Below, one piece after another: positions 1 through 5,805 of a stretch of 12,978 nucleotides of DNA. The notes beneath the pieces were generated by a model. The model worked only from the letters and a program-made list of their open reading frames with translations, was not told the DNA's origin and did not search any database. The translations under genes and the position numbers were made by a program. The stretch's first letter is position 1; each line of letters starts with the position of its first letter. The stretch spans positions 1-12,978 of the forward strand of contig JAHXIM010000268.1 in the NCBI GenBank assembly GCA_025655635.1, read 5' to 3'. The stretch comes from a gamma proteobacterium symbiont of Lucinoma myriamae. Its GTDB lineage: Bacteria > Pseudomonadota > Gammaproteobacteria > GRL18.

Positions 1-84
1 AATGGTTGGATACAATTTACATAGCGGTGATCCTCCTACAGGGGACTTACACCCCATTAGTTTATGCCCATGACGGGCGTACAC
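1..84 (-). mobile_element. Candidate 5' end of a group II intron interrupting dprA
   Basis: Read leftward from base 84, the DNA begins GTGTACGCCC and folds into two short hairpins. One is GCCC-GTCAT-GGGC (76-64 region). The other is GGGG-TGTAAGT-CCCC, with the flanking AATGGGGTGTAAGTCCCCT pattern that I recognise from the start of domain I in many bacterial group II introns. The dprA homology stops exactly here, and the conserved DprA Rossmann strand (AIVGSR-type) that should follow within about 15 residues is absent in all three frames. The element would lie in the same orientation as dprA, as expected for a splicing intron. Against it: the fifth base is A, not the G of the usual GUGYG start, and no intron-encoded reverse transcriptase or domain V is in view because the window ends. 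It could instead be another repeat or an assembly junction. Confidence 0.42.
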
Positions 85-393
85 AAATAATAGCGGTGGT
101 GGAGCGTGAATTTGTTTTAATAATTCCGGGTATTGGGAGTGCGTTAATAGCAGAATATGATTTTCAGGTGTTTCGCTCCATAGCAATTCCTGTTCAACCG
201 CTTTCCAGTCAGGTTCCTGTATGGCTTTTTGAACAGCTAATTTTCGGGCAGGAGTCAAATCAAGCTCTTCAAGTACTTCAGGAGAACTAAGTAAAACATC
301 GGGATTCGGGAAATGTTCAAACAGCTGGTTAAATGTGGCAGGACCAATACCGGATGCTTTGTGTAACGCCAGCCAATAAGATAAATCATCCAT
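1..393 (-). CDS. dprA: DprA/Smf DNA-processing protein, N-terminal part, interrupted
   Basis: DprA binds single-stranded DNA taken up during transformation and loads RecA on it. Only the N-terminal region is visible. It holds a helix-hairpin-helix-like segment (residues about 12-27, ASGIGPATFNQLFEHF) and then the YPELLKQIHAPPPLLF stretch that normally leads into the Rossmann domain. The ATG at 393 is preceded by AAGGA at seven bases' distance, so this start is well supported. The frame stays open to the window edge, but residues after about 103 (bases below 84) no longer look like DprA; the AIVGSR-type strand is missing. I therefore read the true exon as 85-393 and the rest as inserted sequence. 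It lies 93 bases downstream of the LysM gene on the same strand, the usual arrangement. Whether an intact protein is made depends on splicing of the insert. Confidence 0.8.
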   Translation of the reverse strand, partial: MDDLSYWLALHKASGIGPATFNQLFEHFPNPDVLLSSPEVLEELDLTPARKLAVQKAIQEPDWKAVEQELLWSETPENHILLLTHSQYPELLKQIHAPPPLLFVYARHGHKLMGCKSPVGGSPLCKLYPTI

Positions 394-417
394 GATTGAT
401 CCTTGATTTTGAATGCG

Positions 418-473
418 GGAATACCTTAGTTTAAGAAATGTTTAAACAACGTGTCTAAAGACTAAAGTATTCC
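418..473 (-). repeat. 13-bp inverted repeat between the LysM gene and dprA
   Basis: GGAATACCTTAGT (418-430) and ACTAAAGTATTCC (461-473) form 13-bp arms around a 30-base spacer. In the leftward transcript every position pairs, with one G-U wobble. In the rightward transcript the same position is a C-A mismatch. This suggests that an RNA helix in the LysM-dprA message is what has been kept. No T-run follows the 3' arm, so it is not a normal intrinsic terminator. The spacer contains a further perfect palindrome, TGTTTAAACA (439-448). The structure ends about 15 bases before the dprA ribosome binding site and could protect the upstream mRNA end or affect dprA translation. Confidence 0.55.
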
Positions 474-486
474 ATACGAGAAAGGC

Positions 487-1566
487 CTATTCGCTAATGA
501 ATGGTGATTTTACTACATCACCAACACGAAGTGTTGATTGTGCATCCATTACAATGGCATAGCTTAAGCGATTAAATGGACGGAAAATCATTAAATTACC
601 GTTAATTTCATTGGGTAATTTTATTCTTTGATTGGTGCGTACAGGATCTTTTACTGTTGCACCTTTTTTATAAATGTTGAATACATCACCATTTTCAACG
701 CCATCTTTTAAACCCACATCAACAACAACATCCATGGATCCGACCATTTTAACACCGGGGTGCATACCTGCTGTAAGTACACCAATAATGCTTGCAGGAC
801 GATTTACTGAAGAGGCTTTAGGCAAGAATTTTGCTTCAATAACTTTGTCGCGATTTATGGGAATAACACGATGTTTTTTGAGGATTTCTGATTTGGATTT
901 TTCAACATAGATGGTCGCAGGACTACCTTTGCGCTCCATTGTTCCTTCACCTAGGTAGGTGGCTTCATAACCCAGTACTTCTTTTTTATTAGCGGGGTTT
1001 TTATAGGCTTTACCACGTCTGTAAATGCCATAAATAGCATCATTGCTGTCTTCTGGAATCCCCATGACATAAATTGAATTATCTGCACCGGCAGACATGT
1101 GTTCATCATTGATACCGACAATGTAGGGCAGTTGTGAATACTCTCGGACATTCAAAATACGATTTTTTGTGAGGTAAGGTGAAATGATATCCAATGGTAT
1201 GGTTGGAATCGCTCGATCAAGCTCTTCTATTCTTGTTTCAGGACTGAGGCGAACAGTTCGTTTTCCATATTTACTGCGTGTAATATAAGGCTTGCCATCA
1301 ATATAAACCAGCTTGAGAACATCTCCTGGATAAATCAGGTGGGGATTTTCTATTTGCGGGTTAATATGCCATATTTCTGGCCAGTACCATGGTTTTTTTA
1401 AAAACATGCCGGAGATATCCCATAGTGTATCCCCTTTTACTACTGTGTATTGCTGCGGGTGGCCCGGTTTGAGCTCCACTGCCACCTCTTCGGCCAAAGA
1501 AAATGATGATGCGGCAAGCATAAGAATAAATGTAGCCAAAGAAAAAAGTGTCTTAATGTTTTTCAT
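487..1566 (-). CDS. Secreted LysM-domain peptidoglycan-binding protein
   Basis: This is an exported protein of 359 residues with one N-terminal LysM domain, likely binding cell-wall glycan in the periplasm. Residues 1-25 form a signal peptide: a MKNIK basic start, a hydrophobic core, and cleavage probably after SLA before EEVAVEL. The LysM domain spans about 40-89 (YTVVKGDTLWDIS ... WPEIWHINP ... LIYPGDVLKL). The remaining 270 residues match in general layout the long C-terminal region of gammaproteobacterial LysM proteins encoded next to dprA; its function is unknown. I chose the ATG at 1566 because AGGG lies six bases upstream and the signal peptide starts cleanly there. An in-frame ATG 18 bases earlier (1584) has no Shine-Dalgarno sequence. 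It is the first gene of a leftward pair with dprA. Confidence 0.88.
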   Translation of the reverse strand: MKNIKTLFSLATFILMLAASSFSLAEEVAVELKPGHPQQYTVVKGDTLWDISGMFLKKPWYWPEIWHINPQIENPHLIYPGDVLKLVYIDGKPYITRSKYGKRTVRLSPETRIEELDRAIPTIPLDIISPYLTKNRILNVREYSQLPYIVGINDEHMSAGADNSIYVMGIPEDSNDAIYGIYRRGKAYKNPANKKEVLGYEATYLGEGTMERKGSPATIYVEKSKSEILKKHRVIPINRDKVIEAKFLPKASSVNRPASIIGVLTAGMHPGVKMVGSMDVVVDVGLKDGVENGDVFNIYKKGATVKDPVRTNQRIKLPNEINGNLMIFRPFNRLSYAIVMDAQSTLRVGDVVKSPFISE

Positions 1567-1589
1567 ATGAATCCCTGAATTCATTGGAA

Positions 1590-1607
1590 ATTATCATCGT
1601 TGATAAT
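1590..1607. promoter_or_regulatory. Inverted repeat upstream of the LysM gene, possible operator
   Basis: ATTATCA-TCGT-TGATAAT has perfect 7-bp arms with a 4-base centre. It sits 23 bases before the chosen LysM start and directly downstream of the TATACT hexamer on the leftward strand. This is a position where a repressor could act, or where a 5'-leader hairpin could form. No known regulator is recognised from it. In DNA this AT-rich, arms of this length can occur by chance. Confidence 0.35.
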
Positions 1608-1920
1608 CAGTATAAATCTGCAATTGCATGACTCATTTTGTCAATTTTTTGCAAATCGAATCGCGTCTTTAAGATATATTTTGTAAAGAGTCTAAGATAA
1701 AACCACAAAATTATTAAAAATTTATAATAAAATCCATAGATTAGCTTAAATTTATAATGTTTATTGTTAAATATAAAGTGTTTTGTTAAAAATTACCAAC
1801 CTGGTTAACACTTTTTCTATCAATAAGAGTATATTTTTTGATAAAATTGTAATTTTTAGATTGTTGGTCGGAGTTTGCTGATACAATTTATTATGAATAA
1901 ACAGAATGAGTTCTTCAGTA

Positions 1921-1932
1921 AAACAATTGTTT
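1921..1932. repeat. 12-bp perfect palindrome upstream of def
   Basis: AAACAATTGTTT is a perfect palindrome, followed by TTGCAAGCAA and then a second CAATGTTT half. It lies about 70-80 bases before the def start, in the zone where the def promoter is expected. It could be a regulator site, but I cannot name one. Confidence 0.3.
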
Positions 1933-2003
1933 GCAAGCAATGTTTAGTTTTGTCGTAGATCTTATTATTAATTAAGTAGTGAAAAACCAGAGTTAGATAA
2001 AAT

Positions 2004-2507
2004 ATGGCTTTATTGAATATTCTTTGTTTCCCGGATGAACGTTTGCGCACCAAAGCAAAACGAGTTGAACAGGTTACAACTACACATCAACGCTTGTTGG
2101 ATGATATGCTGGAAACAATGTATGCCGCACCGGGGATTGGCCTGGCTGCAACTCAGATCAATGTGCATGAACAAATCCTGGTTATCGATATATCTGAGGA
2201 TAAAAAAAATCCATACTGTCTTATCAATCCTGAAATTATTTCTCACTCAGGTAAAGAGATAATGGAAGAAGGCTGTCTTTCAGTTCCAGATACTTATGCA
2301 GAAGTTGAACGGGCTGATGAGGTGGTGGTGAAATATCTTGATAAAAAAGGCAATGAGCAAACAATAGAGGCTGATGGGTTATTAGCGGTTTGTCTACAAC
2401 ATGAAATTGATCATTTACAAGGCAAGTTATTTGTTGATTATCTTTCTAAACTAAAGCGTGAACGTATTCGTAAGAAACTGGAAAAGCAGCAGCGTCAGAG
2501 AATGTAA
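2004..2507 (+). CDS. def: Peptide deformylase
   Basis: This metalloenzyme removes the formyl group from the N-terminal methionine of new proteins in the cytosol. All three family motifs are present: GIGLAATQ (44-51), EEGCLSVP (88-95) and HEIDH (133-137). The metal ligands are Cys91, His133 and His137, and Glu134 is the catalytic residue. The third motif has Ile where most have Phe or Tyr (HEFDH), which is a common variant. At 167 residues it matches the E. coli enzyme (169). The C-terminus is strongly basic (KLKRERIRKKLEKQQRQRM), as is usual. The ATG start at 2004 gives the canonical N-terminus (MALLNILCFPDERLR), though the Shine-Dalgarno sequence is weak. It is probably the first gene of the rightward block and is followed by its functional partner fmt. 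Confidence 0.97.
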   Translation: MALLNILCFPDERLRTKAKRVEQVTTTHQRLLDDMLETMYAAPGIGLAATQINVHEQILVIDISEDKKNPYCLINPEIISHSGKEIMEEGCLSVPDTYAEVERADEVVVKYLDKKGNEQTIEADGLLAVCLQHEIDHLQGKLFVDYLSKLKRERIRKKLEKQQRQRM

Positions 2508-2524
2508 ATGAGCATAGGCCTAAA

Positions 2525-2552
2525 GCAGTTATAGTTTGGCAGTTATAGTTTG
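2525..2552 (+). repeat. Perfect tandem duplication of a 14-bp unit
   Basis: The unit GCAGTTATAGTTTG occurs twice back to back (2525-2538 and 2539-2552) in the def-fmt gap. There are no mismatches, so the duplication is probably recent. It lies outside both genes and ends about 20 bases before the fmt ribosome binding site. It is likely a replication-slippage product; no function is evident. Confidence 0.85.
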
Positions 2553-2572
2553 AGCTTAGCTGAATAATTACA

Positions 2573-2577
2573 AAGGA
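2573..2577 (+). promoter_or_regulatory. Ribosome binding site that sets the TTG start of fmt
   Basis: AAGGA lies six bases before TTG at 2584. Translation from this TTG gives MKIIFAGTPDFS, the exact canonical beginning of Fmt. The next in-frame ATG would remove the first strand of the formyl-transferase fold, so the TTG start is well supported. Confidence 0.75.
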
Positions 2578-2583
2578 AAAATA

Positions 2584-3537
2584 TTGAAAATTATTTTTGC
2601 AGGAACCCCTGATTTTTCGACAGTGGTATTACAAAGCCTGTTGGATTCAGAACATGAGGTTATTGCTGTTTACACTCAGCCGGATCGCCCTGCAGGTCGG
2701 GGCAGAAAATTAACTGCGAGTCCAGTCAAAGCGTTGGCAGTGGAACATGAAATTCCTGTTTATCAGCCAGCTAGCTTTAAAGATGCAGCAGCTCAACAAG
2801 AATTAATTGAACTGCAGGCAGATGTTATGATTGTTGTCGCCTATGGTTTGATTTTACCTAAAGCTGTTTTAACTGCCCCTCAGCATGGTTGCCTTAACAT
2901 TCATGCTTCTATCTTGCCTCGGTGGCGTGGTGCCGCTCCGATTCAACGTGCCATTCTTGCTGGTGATCAACAAAGTGGAGTCACCATTATGCAAATGGAT
3001 GAGGGGCTTGATACAGGTGACATGCTGCTGATAAAACGTTGTGATATTGATGCCAAAGATACCGGAAGCAGTCTGCATGATCGGCTTGCAGTTATGGGAG
3101 CGATTGCTATGCTGCAAACTCTGGCTGATATTGAAGCGCATTGTTTGCAGCCGCAGGCACAAGGTGGTGCACAGGCAACTTATGCCCATAAGCTGGATAA
3201 ACAGGAAGCGCAGATTGACTGGCATCATGAGGCCAGTGCAATTGTCCGAAAAATTCAGGCCTTTAATAGCTGGCCAGTTGCGTATACTCACTATAATGGC
3301 AAATCGTTACGTTTATGGCAGGCCTGTTTACTTGAGCTTGAGGTTCAATCTGACGTTCAAGCCAATGAGCAGCAATCTGGTGAAGTGATTGCAGAGTCAT
3401 CGCAAGGAATTGATATTCTTGCGAAAAATGGTGTGGTGAGAATAATTGAATTACAAATGCCGGGTAAAAAACGAATTATGGTAAAAGATTTCATCAATGG
3501 TCAAAGTTTAATGGGTGCCAACTTAAACGCTGGTTAA
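2584..3537 (+). CDS. fmt: Methionyl-tRNA formyltransferase
   Basis: Fmt transfers a formyl group from 10-formyl-tetrahydrofolate to Met on the initiator tRNA, the step that deformylase later reverses. The N-terminal formyl-transferase domain (about 1-190) carries NIHASILPRWRGAAPIQRA. The catalytic Asn105 and His107 lie in that motif, and Asp143 lies in MDEGLDTGD. The C-terminal tRNA-binding domain (about 205-310) has the typical QIDWHHEASAIVRKIQAFNSWP segment. Length is 317 residues, against 315 in E. coli. Translation starts at a TTG with a good ribosome binding site. It lies 76 bases after def, and rsmB begins within about 50 bases downstream, a standard translation/ribosome cluster. Confidence 0.97.
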   Translation: MKIIFAGTPDFSTVVLQSLLDSEHEVIAVYTQPDRPAGRGRKLTASPVKALAVEHEIPVYQPASFKDAAAQQELIELQADVMIVVAYGLILPKAVLTAPQHGCLNIHASILPRWRGAAPIQRAILAGDQQSGVTIMQMDEGLDTGDMLLIKRCDIDAKDTGSSLHDRLAVMGAIAMLQTLADIEAHCLQPQAQGGAQATYAHKLDKQEAQIDWHHEASAIVRKIQAFNSWPVAYTHYNGKSLRLWQACLLELEVQSDVQANEQQSGEVIAESSQGIDILAKNGVVRIIELQMPGKKRIMVKDFINGQSLMGANLNAG

Positions 3538-3548
3538 TTGAGCTGTCA

Positions 3549-4960
3549 TTGAAAGATAATTTACCCCTAAATGAAGAAGTCATAGTGAAAACAAAGCAGC
3601 ACAGTCCCAAAACATCGAAACATCCTGCCTGTCAGGAACTCTCGTCTCGGGCAGCAGCGAGCAAAATCATTCAGGAGTGTGTCGAAGCAGGCCAGTCACT
3701 AGCCAGTTTATTGCCATATTATCTGGAGCAAACAAAAGCAGAACATCGTCCTCTGGCACAAGAGATCAGTTTTGGTGTTTTACGCTGGTATTATCGTCTT
3801 AACCCATTGCTAAGCAATATGCTGAGCAAACCTCTGCGAGGTAAAAAGAAAAGTGTTCATTATCTTTTGCTGGCTGGCTTATATCAGCTCAATATCTTGA
3901 TAAAGCAGATTATGCTGTGGTTAAAGAAACAGTCAATGCCTGTGATGAATTGCAGCAGTCATGGGCTAAAGGCTTAGTCAATGCTATTTTAAGACGCTTC
4001 CTGAGAGAAAAAGACGCTTTGTTAACAGAACTTGATCGTTCTTATTATAGTCGTTTTGCTTATCCCGAGTGGTTAGTCAATGCAATAAAAAGTTCCTGGA
4101 AGGGGATAGAGCGGCCGGTTGAATCAATACTGGATGCTGGTAATCAGCGCCCACCCATGACCCTGAGGATCAATCAGCAATTTGAGCTTGAAAGCTATAA
4201 GCAAATGCTGCAGGAAAATGAAATATCTTTTTCTGAACCAGAAACCTCTCTGCATAGCTATACTCTTGTTTTGGATAAACCGCTATCGGTGGATAAATTA
4301 CCCCTCTTTTCAGAGGGTGCGCTCAGTGTCCAGGATGGTGCGCCTCAATTGGCCGCCAGTTTATTATCACCTCAGCCGGGTGACCTGATTTTAGATGCTT
4401 GTGCGGCGCCCGGCGGCAAAACAATGCATCTGTTTGAACAACAAGCCAGCCTAAAAAAAGTAGTGGCGCTGGATGTGAGTTCAGAGCGGCTGAAACGTGT
4501 TCAGGAAAATAGCCTGCGTTTGAAAATCCCACGTGAAAAGTTACTATTAATGACTGCAGATGCAAGTAAACAGGATTGGTGGGATTGTGAACAGTTTGAC
4601 CGGATTTTGCTTGATGCTCCCTGCTCGGCAACGGGAGTGATTAGACGGCACCCGGATATTAAACTACTGCGTCGTGAGAAAGATATTTCTGCTCTGACAC
4701 AACTACAGGCACAAATTATGGATAATCTCTGGTTGATGTTAAAACCAGGCGGCCTTCTTTTATATGCGACCTGTTCCATAATAAGAGATGAAAATGACAG
4801 GCAGGTAGAGGCGTTTCTTAACAGACAAAAAAATAGCAATGCAACAGAACTGTTAATTGAGGCTGACTGGGGTATTCGTATGCCGTTTGGACGTCAGATC
4901 TTACCCGGTGAACATAATATGGATGGTTTTTATTATGCTCTGCTTAGAAAAAGTAACTGA
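3549..4960 (+). pseudogene. rsmB: 16S rRNA (cytosine-967-C5)-methyltransferase, split by a one-base frameshift
   Basis: RsmB methylates C967 of 16S rRNA using S-adenosylmethionine. The reading is in two overlapping frames. 3549-3977 encodes the NusB-like RNA-binding start (AQEISFGVLRWYYRLNPLL ... VHYLLLAGLYQLNIL). The other frame, open through to 4960, carries DKADYAVVKETVNACDELQQSWAKGLVNAILRRFL and the catalytic domain. Catalytic motifs are intact: DACAAPGGKT (SAM binding), DAPCSATGV and LLYATCSI with the two active cysteines. The frames meet at G3899: TTGAT should be TTGGAT. Adding one base gives exactly the spacing seen in E. coli RsmB between LYQL and ETV. No slippery heptamer is present. 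The start is unclear: TTG 3549 or GTG 3585, neither with a strong ribosome binding site; GTG fits family length better (about 458 residues after repair). It is either a real mutation or a sequencing error. Confidence 0.88.
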
Positions 4961-4962
4961 AA

Positions 4963-5805
4963 ATGACTCATAGTCTGACTGAGCATAGTGATGAAATAAT
5001 GAGTAAACGCAGGCGCCGTGAACGTTGCCCAAAATGTCAGTTTTTTATTATCCTGGTGATTATTTTAATTGCTTCTTTTGCCGTATTCTTCCTGTTTAAC
5101 GTGTTACCTCACTTAATGAATAAAGGGGATTTTCAAGTTGTTTCAGCAAGCTCGTATGAGCATAAAAATGGCATTGCCATTGATGCTGATTTAAAAATGC
5201 GCTTTCCTGATGCGGTTGTAGAAGCCCTGGAAAATGGCATCCCTTTGACCATTGCTGTTGAAGTTCAGGTATTACGTGAACGAATCTGGTGGCGCAATGT
5301 CGTTACCAAGCGTTCAGTACAGCTTTTTGAATTGCGTTATCATCCCTTAACCAATGTTCATGAAGTGACAAATATTGCTACTGGAGAGCGTTATTCCTTT
5401 AATACTCGTCAGGATGCGATGGCTGTACTCGGCACGATTAGGGGTGCTCGCTTGATAGAAAATAAAGAACTGACTAAAAATGAGCAATATTCTGTTCAAA
5501 TGCGCATCTCTCTTGATATCAGTCACCTGCCGCCAGCGTTAAGACAGGTCGCCTCTCTGTCATCATCCTGGCGTCTGGAAAGCACATGGTATCAATGGCC
5601 GATTAGTAATAAACGAAAAGCTCCGGAACAGGCGGCTGATAATATGGACTTAATACCGGAACTTAATCAATTTAATGCTGTTTCCGGGCGTATTGACCAT
5701 GGTGTACCGGACGATGCAGCCATTAAGGCAGCAAATAATACCTCAATTAACAATACGTTAAAAAATAATGTTCCATCGAGTGAAGAAAAAGAGCAAAGCG
5801 AATGA
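4963..5805 (+). CDS. DUF4390 membrane-anchored protein
   Basis: This is a 280-residue protein of the DUF4390 family, whose genes commonly sit just before ntrY; its function is not established. A basic N-terminus (SKRRRRERCPKC) precedes one membrane segment (about 27-48), so it is probably anchored with the rest in the periplasm. Residues about 58-215 form the conserved domain, with the typical ENGIPLTIAVEVQVLRERIWW and LRYHPLTNVHEV segments. The last 65 residues are a polar, Asn- and Glu-rich tail that looks unstructured and makes it longer than usual members (about 190-200). A CPKC pair just before the membrane segment is unusual. The start may be ATG 4963 or ATG 4999; neither has a clear ribosome binding site. 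Its stop overlaps the ntrY start (ATGA at 5802-5805), implying translational coupling. Confidence 0.85.
   Translation: MTHSLTEHSDEIMSKRRRRERCPKCQFFIILVIILIASFAVFFLFNVLPHLMNKGDFQVVSASSYEHKNGIAIDADLKMRFPDAVVEALENGIPLTIAVEVQVLRERIWWRNVVTKRSVQLFELRYHPLTNVHEVTNIATGERYSFNTRQDAMAVLGTIRGARLIENKELTKNEQYSVQMRISLDISHLPPALRQVASLSSSWRLESTWYQWPISNKRKAPEQAADNMDLIPELNQFNAVSGRIDHGVPDDAAIKAANNTSINNTLKNNVPSSEEKEQSE

Larger units (their letters stand above)
1567..2003. other. AT-rich divergent intergenic region
   Basis: This 437-base stretch separates the leftward LysM-dprA pair from the rightward def-fmt block and should hold promoters for both. I see no convincing gene or RNA gene in it. On the leftward strand there is a perfect TTGACA (1644-1639) and a TATACT (1614-1609), but the 24-base spacing is too long for one sigma-70 promoter, so I do not pair them. 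For def, no hexamer pair with standard spacing stands out. The region contains several inverted repeats, two of them listed separately. A looser one pairs TGTTAA (1784-1789) with TTAACA (1805-1810), with AAAG/CTTT also matching outside. Confidence 0.7.

Noticed and set aside
6..290. Rightward 94-codon open frame at the left edge
   Set aside because: It is antisense to dprA and the intron-like sequence, has no ribosome binding site, and shows no family resemblance.
1609..1644. Sigma-70 promoter for the LysM gene from TTGACA and TATACT
   Set aside because: The 24-base spacer is far from the usual 16-18, so the two hexamers cannot be paired; one may belong to a promoter with a weak partner.
1856..2053. 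Leftward 65-codon open frame across the def start
   Set aside because: It overlaps def antisense, is AT-rich low-complexity coding, and has no recognisable domain or ribosome binding site.
3890..3905. Programmed frameshifting in rsmB
   Set aside because: No slippery heptamer or obvious stimulatory structure is present at ATCTTGATAAA, and RsmB is not known to be made this way.
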